Source: Trebonia sp963785645 (GTDB lineage Bacteria > Actinomycetota > Actinomycetes > Streptosporangiales > Streptosporangiaceae). Taken from it: a stretch of DNA of 64,000 nt. Position 1 is the first letter of the stretch; each line of letters begins with the position of its first letter. The position numbers were made by a program, and so were the translations under genes. The notes under the pieces are model-generated. The model had not been told where the DNA came from and made no database searches. It saw only the letters and a list, made by a program, of their open reading frames with translations. This document shows positions 17,195-26,129 of the stretch, piece by piece. The stretch covers positions 558,001 to 622,000 of the forward strand of contig CAWAWG010000004.1 of NCBI GenBank assembly GCA_963785645.1. The letters are read 5' to 3'.

Positions 17195-18199
17195 ATGATG
17201 AGGCGCGGCAAGATCCTTGCTGCGACGGTACCTGCTGTGGCGGTGGGCGTTGCCCTGGCCGCTGGCGGGTCCGCGCACGCGGCTACCCAGACCGCTTTGG
17301 CGCCGATCGGTTACACGGTGACTGCGACCAACGCGCAGTCCGACAGCATCAGCGGCATCACCGGCACGTTCGGTACGTCCGCCACCTCGGTCGTCGGGTC
17401 CGCCGCCGTCCAGGTGCCGACCGCTGACGCCATTCAGTTCGGCGCGACCGACAGCCTGGGCGCGGCGATCTCCTGGTCTTCAAGCAACTTGCCAAGCGGG
17501 TTCAGCCTGTCGGCGGCCGGTGCGCTCTCTCTTGCGGCAACCCCGGTGACCGCTTCTGCCACATTCACGGTGAAGGCGACCCAGGGTTCGGCCGTCGCGT
17601 TCGCGACCGTGAACGTCGGGGTGGGTGCGAGCGCCACTCCAGCTGAGGATGGCGTCTCCGTCACGCCGGACACCGTCGTGCTGAACGCCCCGGTGAATGC
17701 CAACGGCGATGTGTCATTTGTGACAGCTCCGTCGGGGGTGGCCGAGACGCTGGCGAACGGTCCGGCTGGAGCCGCCTTCAGCAACGGCGTGCTGTCTGCG
17801 GGGTCGGCGGTCACCGGTGCCTACAAGAACGTGGCGGTCACCGCCAAGGATGCCGCCGGAGCCACCGCCGTCGAGGTGTTCGAAGCAGTGGTCAGGCCGG
17901 TCTACGCTCCCGTGCCGCGCCTGTCCGGCGGCCACGCGGTGTTCATCGCCCCGACGCGCGAGAACGTGTACTTCATCCAGTCCGGCGCAGCGTCGTGGGA
18001 CCACTTCACCATCGTCGGCCCCGGTGCGATCAACGGCCACCAGGGCTGGGTGAACGGCAAGCTCGGGCTGAACGCGGCCGTCTACGGCGGCCTTGAGTAC
18101 CACCACGGCTACACGGTGTACTACCAGCCGGTCACCGGTCAGGGCAGCACCACGCCAGTGCCCGGCTCACACTGGGGCTATGTCTACTTCGTAAGCTAG
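17195..18199 (+). CDS. secreted protein with Ig-like (He_PIG-type) repeats
   Basis: About 334 residues. MMRRGKILAATVPAVAVGVALAAGGSAHAA is a classic Sec signal peptide with cleavage after AHA. The mature part has at least two Ig-like segments of the putative-Ig kind (for example AISWSSSNLPSGFSLSAAG). An aromatic and Gly-rich C-terminal region follows with repeated Tyr/His (YGGLEYHHGYTVYYQPV). No catalytic motif is seen. It may be a surface or matrix protein. The longer in-frame reading from 17045 would put the signal peptide internally, so I reject it. Confidence 0.7.
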   Translation: MMRRGKILAATVPAVAVGVALAAGGSAHAATQTALAPIGYTVTATNAQSDSISGITGTFGTSATSVVGSAAVQVPTADAIQFGATDSLGAAISWSSSNLPSGFSLSAAGALSLAATPVTASATFTVKATQGSAVAFATVNVGVGASATPAEDGVSVTPDTVVLNAPVNANGDVSFVTAPSGVAETLANGPAGAAFSNGVLSAGSAVTGAYKNVAVTAKDAAGATAVEVFEAVVRPVYAPVPRLSGGHAVFIAPTRENVYFIQSGAASWDHFTIVGPGAINGHQGWVNGKLGLNAAVYGGLEYHHGYTVYYQPVTGQGSTTPVPGSHWGYVYFVS

Positions 18200-18226
18200 C
18201 CACCCCGGTAACCGAGCAACAGGCGT

Positions 18227-18260
18227 ACAGCGCCCCAGCCAATCCTGGCTGGGGCGCTGT
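18227..18260 (+). terminator. strong hairpin after secreted-protein gene
   Basis: Arms 18227-18241 and 18246-18260 (ACAGCGCCCCAGCCA and its complement) form a perfect 15-base stem with a four-base loop. There is no T-run, as is common in high-GC actinomycetes. Confidence 0.75.
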
Positions 18261-18854
18261 CGTGTCCGCGGGAACGCGGCGTTCACCGTTGATGCGCGCG
18301 GATCCTGTGTCGCGTGGCGGCCAGTCGTACGGGTAAGTGCCGTTGTCGTACGTGGCCTTCTCTGCTACGTCCTGAAACTGAAAATGCGCTTAAAATCTGG
18401 ACGGAAAACCGATGTTCGCTTGGCGTTCGTTCGACTCATGGCTAATCTTGATCCGAGTTGATCCGCGCTCCTGCCTGGGAACTCTGAGAATACTCATGGG
18501 TAATTCACAGCGAAAATTAATAATCGACTGTTATGTGTTCGCCGGTTGGGGAAACGCAGCTTGTCGACCCGGTTGCCGGGCCGTGACCAGGGGTTACCGC
18601 AGCCGCGATCCTAGTAGCCAACAAATTGTCACAGACTTGCAAGAACTAGCGACAGCGAGCCGGGCCGGGAAACTTCCAGGTGGAGATAGCGGGTCGCTGA
18701 CCTGCGGGAACAACAGAGATCGGGATCGATCCGGCGAACTGGGACCGGTTGATGCTGGCGGGCAACTAGCCGCCCTGCTTAGATCGCCGTCGTCGCTCGC
18801 CGTCAGCGGATATACTCGGCGCTAGTTCGCACCCTCCAATCCCATACATGTTAA
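18261..18854. other. non-coding stretch with promoter of the GH26-like gene
   Basis: About 590 bases without a recognisable gene. An open frame at 18412-18825 has no domain and poor codon character. TATACT at 18811-18816 is a good -10 box about 40 bases before the downstream gene. No matching -35 is obvious. Confidence 0.4.
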
Positions 18855-20042
18855 GTGGGGCTCAATTTGTCTATTAAGCGGCCTCCCCGTATGACCTCAG
18901 GTATTCGCGCCCTCGCTATTCTGGCGGTAGCGGGCACCATCACCCTCACGGCGGCGTGCAGCGGCGGCAGCAACAGCGCCTCGACATTGAATCCGCAAAG
19001 CTCGGGCACGTCAACCAGTGGCAGTGGGTCGTCGTCCAACTTTGGTTACGGGCTTGGTCTCTATGATGGCAACTCAAGCCCGTCCGGCATTGAGACCGCC
19101 GCCAAATGGCTCGGCTCTTCAAGCTCCATCAAGTACGCCATGGACTTTATCGATGCTACGAACTGGCAGCATATCGAAGATCCATATCAGCTTGGGAGCT
19201 GGAAAGGCAGCCCGTACACGATGATCTGGGGCGTCCCCATGATTCCGTGCGGCGCCCCGAACACGCAGTGCCAGACGAACGTGTCGGACTATAACCTGGT
19301 CGCCAGCGGAGGCGCTGACGGCTACTTCAAGACGCTGGCCAAGAACCTAATCTCCGCGGGCTTCGGCACCTCATACATCCGGCTCGGCTGGGAAATGAAC
19401 GCCAGCGATATGGGATGGGCTGTTTGCAACCAGGATGGATCGGCCACGGACAGCTGGACCAAGGATTTCGTTCCCGCCTTCCAGAACATCGTGACCAGCA
19501 TGCGAAGCGTCAGCGGTGCGAACTTCAAATTCATCTGGAACCCCATCGACACCAGCAACTCCAGTTGCCCCGGTCTCCACATGGAAAGTCTCTACCCGGG
19601 TGACAAGTACGTCGATGTGGTGGCGCTCGACGTGTATGACGGAATCGCCACACCGATGAGTGACCAGGCACGGTTTTCCGACTTGCTGAACGGTACCGGC
19701 AATGGCGGCTACGTCGCAGAGTCGCCTTACGCGATCAACGGGAAGAGCTTCAGCGGCCAAGGCTACGGGCTGAACTGGCTGGCCGCCTTCGGCAAGGAGC
19801 ACAACAAGGAAATCAGCCTGCCTGAATGGGGCCTCGAGAGCACCGGCCAGGACGCTGGCGGCGGCGACGACGCGTACTTCGTGACCCAGATGGCGAACTG
19901 GATCAAGGCAAACGCCACCGGCCCCGCGGTCTTCTGGAACTCTGGCGACGGAACCCTGCCGTTGACCATCCCGAATTACACGAGCGGCGGCACCCCGGCC
20001 GCGACTGCGGCCTTCAAGGCCGCCTTCAGTACCAGCAGTTAA
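18855..20042 (+). CDS. GH26-like glycoside hydrolase lipoprotein
   Basis: About 395 residues. A lipoprotein signal ends in the lipobox LTAAC (Cys35), followed by a Ser/Gly/Thr-rich linker to ~62. The catalytic part has IRLGWEMN with a candidate acid/base Glu180, and LPEWG with a candidate nucleophile Glu324. Both fit family 26 beta-mannanase/glucanase barrels. It would act on an extracellular beta-glycan while anchored to the membrane. The GTG at 18855 keeps a basic n-region; ATG 18891 is an alternative. Codon use looks more AT-tolerant than the neighbours, which may reflect transfer. Confidence 0.75.
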   Translation: MGLNLSIKRPPRMTSGIRALAILAVAGTITLTAACSGGSNSASTLNPQSSGTSTSGSGSSSNFGYGLGLYDGNSSPSGIETAAKWLGSSSSIKYAMDFIDATNWQHIEDPYQLGSWKGSPYTMIWGVPMIPCGAPNTQCQTNVSDYNLVASGGADGYFKTLAKNLISAGFGTSYIRLGWEMNASDMGWAVCNQDGSATDSWTKDFVPAFQNIVTSMRSVSGANFKFIWNPIDTSNSSCPGLHMESLYPGDKYVDVVALDVYDGIATPMSDQARFSDLLNGTGNGGYVAESPYAINGKSFSGQGYGLNWLAAFGKEHNKEISLPEWGLESTGQDAGGGDDAYFVTQMANWIKANATGPAVFWNSGDGTLPLTIPNYTSGGTPAATAAFKAAFSTSS

Positions 20043-20074
20043 GGTCGGCCGGAGGTAACCTGCGACCGGCTGTT

Positions 20075-20103
20075 GAGGCCCCGTGTCTAAGGCACGGGGC
20101 CTC
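20075..20103 (+). terminator. terminator hairpin after GH26-like gene
   Basis: GAGGCCCCGTG (20075-20085) and CACGGGGCCTC (20093-20103) form a perfect 11-base stem with a seven-base loop, followed by TTC. Confidence 0.8.
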
Positions 20104-20152
20104 TTCGCGTCTGGCGGTCACTTCAGAGGCGGTCGCCCCGGAAGCGGTCAGC

Positions 20153-20332
20153 TCAGAAGAGGTCGCCGCCGGTCAGCACGTAGAGGAAGGGGACGAACGG
20201 TATCAGCCCGAAGATCGCCCACACGATCTTGCTGCCCGTCCCCAGGTCCTGGCGCGATGCCAGGTTGATCCACATGAGCACTACCGCCACCGGGTGGAGA
20301 AAACACAGCAGGAGTTCCACTAGCTTCTTCAT
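20153..20332 (-). CDS. small two-helix membrane protein (59 aa)
   Basis: The minus strand encodes 59 residues, MKKLVELLLCFLHPVAVVLM to a C-terminus TGGDLF. One hydrophobic helix covers ~5-22 and a second ~36-53, separated by a short loop NLASRQDLGTGSK. GGAGG lies upstream of the ATG at a good distance. The family is not recognised with certainty. The size and layout suggest a membrane-embedded accessory or PLDc_N-like small protein. Confidence 0.65.
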   Translation of the reverse strand: MKKLVELLLCFLHPVAVVLMWINLASRQDLGTGSKIVWAIFGLIPFVPFLYVLTGGDLF

Positions 20333-20450
20333 CGAACCTCCAAGGGCCCACTTGCGACGAGCGCTTACCTGCCCGGGGGCAGCGGTCGCAAACGCCGTGC
20401 CGCCCGCGGCAGACTGGATGCGGGTTGGCGAACAATGGAGGCTGGGGCGG

Positions 20451-20675
20451 ATGAACCGTCAGGGCAAGGCCGCTACCGGCCTGATCTTTCAGATCGCGGC
20501 GATCACGTTTGTCGTGCTCAAGCTGACCGGCGTGATCTCCTGGGCGTGGTGGTGGGTGCTGTCACCGCTGTGGATCGAAGGCGCTCTGCTGGCCCTCGGG
20601 GCGGCTTTCGGGCTACTCGTCGGCCTTCGCTGGTACGACCGCAGTCTCCGAAGTCGCCGTGAAGACGGCAAGTGA
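20451..20675 (+). CDS. small membrane protein (74 aa), transmembrane Fragile-X-F-like
   Basis: A 74-residue protein with two hydrophobic helices (IFQIAAITFVVLKLTGVI and WIEGALLALGAAFGLLVGL) joined by WAWWWVLSPLWI. That aromatic turn is typical of the small proteins called transmembrane Fragile-X-F. GGAGG lies upstream. Function is unknown. It is convergent with the phosphotransferase gene. Confidence 0.7.
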   Translation: MNRQGKAATGLIFQIAAITFVVLKLTGVISWAWWWVLSPLWIEGALLALGAAFGLLVGLRWYDRSLRSRREDGK

Positions 20676-20683
20676 CGACGACC

Positions 20684-21850
20684 CTAGGATGCGGATTGGC
20701 CCCTGGGCAGCCGGGCCAGCGGGGCACCGGGGCGAGCCAGGGCCGGGTAGTCAGGGACGACCGTCTCCGGCCAGCGGGCGGTGAGCTGCTCGCGCATCGT
20801 CTCGGCGAGCGCGCGCAACCGCGGCAGTGCACCGGTCCTGGCGGCCGCGTCGGTGAAGCTGTGCAGCCAGGTCAGCGCGCGCGGTCTGGCCGTCGTCGTT
20901 CCCCAGTCCCTGTCCTCGTCGAGCCTGCCGAAGGCAGGGGCGCGGGCCACCACCCAGCTCCCGAGGGCGGCCGTCAGGGCGACATCCCAGTCCGCCCCGA
21001 GGGCGACGCCGGCGCTTGTCACCTGGTCCCGGTACGCCTGCAGGGCCGGGTCGGCCACCTCGGCGGGCAGGGAGGCGAAGCACCAGCAACTCGGGAACGG
21101 TGCGAGCAGATAGGCGGCGTCGAGTGCGACCGGCCCCCAGCCGGAGGTCTCGAAGTCGAAGAGGCGGCAGTTGCCGTCGACGATCTGCGTGTTGTCCGGG
21201 CACGCGTCGCTGTGCACGAGCCCGGTGTAGGCACCGCCGGGTCCGCGCAAGAGCTCGGGCAGCGAGTCGAGCTCGGCGCTGACGCCGTCAACGGGCAGCC
21301 CCAGCTGCGCCGCGAGGTCGAGAAGGGGTTGCCTGCCGTGGGCGGTGGCGGCGATCCAGCGCGGCTCCGGCACGCAGCCGCCTGCTCGGACCGCGGCGAT
21401 CGAGGCGAACTCGCGGTAACGCCCGGCGGACCACGCGTGCATGGTGCCAAGGGCGCGGCCGTACGCGACCAGGTCATTCGCGGCGCGTCCGGAGTCATGA
21501 GCGAGCAGTGAGTTCGCGAGGGACGACTCCGGCCCGAGGTCCTCCATGATCAGGATGTCGGCGTCCGCGCCGAGCAGTCGCGGTGCGACGGGCGGGTCCA
21601 TGCCGTTCAGGAAGTCAAGCACGGTGACTTCGCCGGGGAAACCCCGGAGCGGGTCTCCGGAATCCGCGTCCCTGCCCCGCTTCAGCACGACCGAACGGCC
21701 GTCCGCCAGGCTCAGCCGGAGAATGTACTTCCGGCCCCAGATTGCTTCCGCGGAGCGCACCGTGACGCCTGCACCCCAGGCGTCGGAGAGCAGTGATTCG
21801 GCCGCGTGAGTTTCCCGGGCAGACAGCACGGTACGACCGTACCTGAGCAA
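20684..21850 (-). CDS. aminoglycoside phosphotransferase-family kinase
   Basis: About 388 residues with a protein-kinase-like APH fold. A nucleotide-binding start RYILRL-type strand and VVLKRG carry the ATP-site Lys. LIMEDLG is the hinge. VHSDACPDNT is the catalytic loop (Brenner motif) with the base Asp, and LFDFETSGWG holds the metal Asp. The family phosphorylates hydroxyls of small molecules such as antibiotics, choline or sugars; the substrate here is not evident. The first Met may be early, since a GTG start near 21829 is also possible. Confidence 0.8.
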   Translation of the reverse strand: MLRYGRTVLSARETHAAESLLSDAWGAGVTVRSAEAIWGRKYILRLSLADGRSVVLKRGRDADSGDPLRGFPGEVTVLDFLNGMDPPVAPRLLGADADILIMEDLGPESSLANSLLAHDSGRAANDLVAYGRALGTMHAWSAGRYREFASIAAVRAGGCVPEPRWIAATAHGRQPLLDLAAQLGLPVDGVSAELDSLPELLRGPGGAYTGLVHSDACPDNTQIVDGNCRLFDFETSGWGPVALDAAYLLAPFPSCWCFASLPAEVADPALQAYRDQVTSAGVALGADWDVALTAALGSWVVARAPAFGRLDEDRDWGTTTARPRALTWLHSFTDAAARTGALPRLRALAETMREQLTARWPETVVPDYPALARPGAPLARLPRGQSAS

Positions 21851-21951
21851 GGTTCCGGGCGGCGCTACAGTTGTTTCCTACTGACCGGATGTGTGGCGAA
21901 ACGCCGCATAAGTTACAGCGACAACGCAGCCCAGCAAAGAGGAGCCGCAGC

Positions 21952-23079
21952 ATGGCCGACAACGCACGTCCGCCCTTCCGCGCCGACCACGTCGGTAGTC
22001 TTCTGCGTCCCAAGCAGGTCCTGCAGGCTCGCGATGCATTCGCCAAGGGTGAGATCAGCGCTGAGCAGCTCACCGAGATCGAGGATGAGGCGATCCGCGA
22101 GATCATCCGCAGGCAGGGCGAGGTCGGCCTCAGGACCGTGACCGACGGCGAGCAGCGCCGTCAGTCGTGGCACATGGACTTCATCTACCAGCTCGGCGGC
22201 ATCGAGAAGGTCCAGGACGACACCATCAAGGTGGACTTCCACAACAAGGACAAGCACCTCGAGTGGTCACCGCCGTCGGCGCACGTGACCGGGCGGATTT
22301 CGCTTGCGAAGACGATCTTCGCCGACGCGTTCACCTTCCTCCGCGACAACGCGGCGCCCACTCAGACCCCGAAGCTCACGATCCCCTCGCCGTCCATGGT
22401 TCACTACCGGGGCGGCCGCTCGGCCATCTCCGCCGACGTCTACCCCGACCTGACCCAGTTCTGGGACGACCTCGCCGCCGCTTACGCCGAGGAGGTCAAG
22501 CAGATCTACGCTCTCGGCTGCCGGTACCTGCAGCTCGATGACACCAGCCTCGCCTACGTCAACGACCCGGCGCAGCGCGAGCATGTCAAGGAGATCGGCG
22601 GTGATCCGCTGCACCAGCACGAGACCTATATCGCCACGATCAACAAGGCCCTGGCGGGCCGCCCGGCCGACCTGGCGGTCACCACGCACATGTGCCGTGG
22701 CAACAACCAGTCGATGTGGGCGGCCGAGGGCAGCTACGACTTCATCGCCGACACCCTGTTCAACCGGCTTGAAGTGGACGGATTCTTCTGCGAGTGGGAC
22801 GACGAGCGCTCTGGGGGATTCGAGCCGCTGCGCTATCTGCCTAAGGGCAAGCGGGTCGTGCTCGGCGTCGTCACCAGCAAGCGCGGCGAACTCGAGTCCA
22901 AGGACTTCATCAAGCGCCGCATCGAGGACGCCGCCAAGTACACCGACATCAACCAGCTCTGCCTGTCCCCCCAATGTGGCTTCTCCTCCACCAGCGAAGG
23001 CAACGACCTAACCGAACAGCAGCAGTGGGACAAGCTCCGGCTCATTGTCGAGGTGGCCCAAGAAATCTGGGGCGACTAG
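21952..23079 (+). CDS. MetE C-terminal-like cobalamin-independent methyltransferase
   Basis: 375 residues, about half of full MetE. It corresponds to the C-terminal catalytic barrel: FRADHVGSLLRP, the zinc-binding stretch THMCRGN (His/Cys), and a late Cys in LCLSPQCGF. Short family members such as YxjG/YxjH transfer methyl groups to thiols such as homocysteine or are assigned no fixed substrate. GAGGAG lies upstream of ATG 21952. The region before it contains no obvious SAM or B12 riboswitch. It is followed by a long hairpin. Confidence 0.85.
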   Translation: MADNARPPFRADHVGSLLRPKQVLQARDAFAKGEISAEQLTEIEDEAIREIIRRQGEVGLRTVTDGEQRRQSWHMDFIYQLGGIEKVQDDTIKVDFHNKDKHLEWSPPSAHVTGRISLAKTIFADAFTFLRDNAAPTQTPKLTIPSPSMVHYRGGRSAISADVYPDLTQFWDDLAAAYAEEVKQIYALGCRYLQLDDTSLAYVNDPAQREHVKEIGGDPLHQHETYIATINKALAGRPADLAVTTHMCRGNNQSMWAAEGSYDFIADTLFNRLEVDGFFCEWDDERSGGFEPLRYLPKGKRVVLGVVTSKRGELESKDFIKRRIEDAAKYTDINQLCLSPQCGFSSTSEGNDLTEQQQWDKLRLIVEVAQEIWGD

Positions 23080-23201
23080 GCCAAACGCTCCGCGTCAGCT
23101 CTGAGACAGTAATATTAAGGCGTGCGCGGTGCGTTAGCCATTTGGAGGTCCGAAGGCCGTGGAGCGGGGTTTTTATTTGACCCTATTACAGCACGGGGGT
23201 G

Positions 23202-23254
23202 CTGGGGAGATTCCTGCCGACCTTCCGAAGGAGTGTCGGCAGGAATTTCCCCAG
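23202..23254. terminator. 20-bp stem hairpin between convergent genes
   Basis: CTGGGGAGATTCCTGCCGAC (23202-23221) pairs with 23235-23254 over 20 positions with one G-T pair. The loop contains a smaller CTTCCGAAG palindrome. It lies between convergent metE-like and amidohydrolase genes and would serve both strands. Confidence 0.75.
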
Positions 23255-23301
23255 TGACCCGGGGCCGCCGTATTAGGTTTTGACTTGAAGTAATTGAAAA
23301 G

Positions 23302-24777
23302 CTACTCGGCTTCTTTTTCTGTCCAGATGGCGTCGGATTCTTTCCAGGCGGAGACGTCGCTGCGGTAGGTGTAGGGGTTGTTGAGGGTTTCGTGGTCGGG
23401 GATTTCGGGGTGCATGCCCTTGTTCCACTCTTCGGGGCCGTGCTCGGCTTTGAGGTAGTCGATGGTGGACTCGATGGATGCCTTGGCCTTGGCTAGGTCC
23501 ACGCCTACTAGTTTGTGGTCGTGCTTGACGAGCTTGCCGTTTATGACCACGGTGTGGACGTCGCCTCGGTTGGCCTGGTAGACCACGTGGCCGTACGGGT
23601 GCAGTACGGGGAAGCTGACCGGTGAGTTGTCGTTCTTGATCAGCACCAGGTCGGCCTTCTTGCCCGCCTCGATGCTGCCGATGACCGAGTCGAGGCCGAG
23701 GGCCTTCGCCCCGCCGCGGGTGCCGAAGTCGACGACGTCCTCGGCGCGCAGCAGGTGGTTGGTGACGGTCTCGTCCCGCTCGTGCGCTTCGTCGTGCTCC
23801 TTGGCCCGGTCGGCGTTGAGCGTCGCGCGCATCGCGCTGAAGATGTCGCCGCTCCACCAGACGCTCGTGTCCTGCGAGATCGAGACGGGGATGCCGTACT
23901 TGCGCAGCCGCCAGGTCGGGGAGTAGCCCTGCCCGGCGTTGCACTCGCTTTCCGTGGCGACCGAGGCGAACCCGCCGGTCGCGGCGATCTTGTGGTAGCT
24001 GTCCGGGGAGAGCGACGCGGCATGCACGTACATCGTGCCGGGGGTCATGAATCCGTTGTCGTACATCTGGTTGATGCCGACGTCACCGGTCACCTTCCAC
24101 ACGCCCGCGTGAGTGGTCACCGAGACACCGAGTTCGCGGGCGACCTCGAACGCGGCCTTCTCCGGGAAGCCTTCGATGCCCGGCAGGTCGAAGGCGAGCT
24201 GGAACGTAAGCATGTCGCCCTTGCCGTCAAACCGGCGGGTGTAGAACTCGCGGAACTCAGGCGTGGTCGCCCACTCCCATGAGCCCTGGAAGATGTTGCC
24301 GTAGGCAAGGACGAACCGGCCGGGCACCTCTTCGAGTGCGTCCACCGCGGCCTCGGCGTGATCGGTGGTCCGCAGGCCGTGCGACCAGTCCACGGTGGTG
24401 GTCACGCCGGAGTCGATCGACTCGATCGCGGCCAGCAGGTTGCCCGCGTACACGTCCTGCGGGCGGAAGTACTTGCCCCAGGTCAGGTAGTAGTAGACAA
24501 AGTACTGGGTGAGTGTCCAGTCGGCCCCGTACCCGCGCATGGCCGTCTGCCACATGTGCCGGTGGGTGTCGACCATGCCCGGCATGACGATGCCGCCCGA
24601 GGCGTCGATGATCGAGGCGCCTTCGGGCACCTCGAGGCTCGGGCCAACCGCGGCGATCCGCTCGCCGGAGACGAGGACATCCGCGTTACTGAGGACGGTG
24701 TGTGCGTCGTCCATCGTCAGCACGGTCGCGTTCCGGAACACGAGCGGCTGACCCGGTTGCGGTCCCGTTGCAGTCAT
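23302..24777 (-). CDS. amidohydrolase, TRZ/ATZ (chlorohydrolase/deaminase) type
   Basis: About 491 residues. The N-terminal beta-sandwich holds NATVLTMDD, and the metal site is MVDTHRHMWQ (HxH). Later ligands lie in TTHAGVWK (His) and YVHAASLS, and the catalytic Asp region is SISQDTSVWW. The protein ends with EDVVDFGTRGGAKALGLDSVIGSIEAGKKADLVLI, typical of TRZ/ATZ hydrolases. The family deaminates or dechlorinates N-heterocycles. The start at 24777 has GGAGG upstream and is better than an earlier in-frame Met. It is divergent from the CoA-transferase operon and may feed it. Confidence 0.85.
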   Translation of the reverse strand: MTATGPQPGQPLVFRNATVLTMDDAHTVLSNADVLVSGERIAAVGPSLEVPEGASIIDASGGIVMPGMVDTHRHMWQTAMRGYGADWTLTQYFVYYYLTWGKYFRPQDVYAGNLLAAIESIDSGVTTTVDWSHGLRTTDHAEAAVDALEEVPGRFVLAYGNIFQGSWEWATTPEFREFYTRRFDGKGDMLTFQLAFDLPGIEGFPEKAAFEVARELGVSVTTHAGVWKVTGDVGINQMYDNGFMTPGTMYVHAASLSPDSYHKIAATGGFASVATESECNAGQGYSPTWRLRKYGIPVSISQDTSVWWSGDIFSAMRATLNADRAKEHDEAHERDETVTNHLLRAEDVVDFGTRGGAKALGLDSVIGSIEAGKKADLVLIKNDNSPVSFPVLHPYGHVVYQANRGDVHTVVINGKLVKHDHKLVGVDLAKAKASIESTIDYLKAEHGPEEWNKGMHPEIPDHETLNNPYTYRSDVSAWKESDAIWTEKEAE

Positions 24778-24957
24778 GAGGAAACCTCCACGGTGAGGCG
24801 CCATTTTGATCGGAACACTATCCCCGATGTGACGAGGGTCGCCACCATGCGAAGATCGTCAGCCCGGCCGTCAGGGTTACGATGACCGTCGGCGGTACCG
24901 TCGGCGGCGTTGGCCGCGCCTGCCGCCAGGTTGTCCTGACAGTGAGGGGACTTGCAA

Positions 24958-26125
24958 GTGACTGAACCCGCGCGCCCCGGTCCGCTTTCCGGGCTGCTCG
25001 TGGCGGACTTTTCCAGGGTGCTGGCCGGACCGTACTGCACGATGCTGCTCGCTGACCTCGGGGCGGACGTGATCAAGGTGGAGCCGCCGACGGGGGAGGA
25101 CACCCGATCGTGGGTTCCGCCCGTCACCGAGGACGGCGTTTCGACCTACTTCCTGGCGATCAACAGGAACAAGCGGTCGGTCGCGCTCGACCTGAAGGAC
25201 GAGGGCGACCTCGCCCTCGCACAGGAACTCGCCCGCCGCGCGGACGTGCTCGTGCAGAACTTCAAGCCGGGCGGCCTGGCCAAGTTCGGCCTTGACTACG
25301 ACGCCGTCAGCGCCGTCAACCCGTCCGTCATCTACGCGTCGATCAGCGGATTCGGCAGCGCTGGCGGCAAGGACATGCCGGGCTACGACCTTATGGTGCA
25401 GGCGATGTCCGGCCTCATGTCCCTCACCGGGGACCCGGCGGGCCCGCCGTACCGCGCGGGCATCTCGGCCTTCGACGTGATCGCCGGGCTGCACACGACG
25501 ATCGCGATCCTCGCCGCGCTCAACCACAGGAATGCGACCGGCGAGGGCCAGCATCTCGACGCGTCCCTCATGGCATCCGCGATGTCCGGCATGGTGAACC
25601 AGACGAGCGCGTACGCGGCAGGCGGGGTGGTCCCCTTCCGGATGGGCAACTCCCATCCCAGCCTCTTCCCCTACGAGCCGCTCCCCACCGGGGACGGGGA
25701 ACTGATCGTCACGGCGGGCAACAACGCGCAGTTCCGCAAGCTGTGCGACGTGATCGGCGCACCCGAGCTGCCCGATGACCCGAGGTTCGCTGACAACCCC
25801 GGCCGCACGGCCAACCGTGACGTGCTCAGGCCGTTGCTCGCTGAGAAGCTCGCCGCCAAGTCGGCGGCCGAGTGGTTTGACCAGCTCCTCGCGGCCGGTG
25901 TGCCGTGCGGCCCGATCAACACCGTGGACAAGGGCATCGAGTTTGCCGAGAAGATCGGCCTGGAGCCGATCGTCACCGCTGGCACCGGGGTCGAAGTCCC
26001 GGCAGGGCATGCGGCACCCGGTGACCTTCTCCAAGACCCCGGCCAGCTACCCGCTAGCGCCGCCGGAGCTGGACGAGCACGGTGACGAGATCCGCGCCTG
26101 GTTGTTGGCGCCCCCGGAAGGATGA
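24958..26125 (+). CDS. CaiB/BaiF family CoA-transferase (one frameshift near 26002)
   Basis: The family III CoA-transferase signature is clear. LVADFSRVLAGPYCTMLLADLGADVIKVE opens the chain, RNKRSVALDL follows, and the catalytic Asp is likely in MPGYDLMVQA. The frame opening at GTG 24958 (GAGGGGA upstream) ends in nonsense at 26085. The family-typical end MRHPVTFSKTPASYPLAPPEL appears in a second frame and stops at 26125. One extra base near 26002 explains this. The full product is about 388 residues. It would move CoA between carboxylic acids and heads an operon with citryl-CoA lyase. Confidence 0.75.
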
Positions 26126-26129
26126 CCCG

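Noticed and set aside
18412..18825. 137-residue plus-strand frame
   Set aside because: No domain, no ribosome site and non-typical codon use; treated as non-coding.
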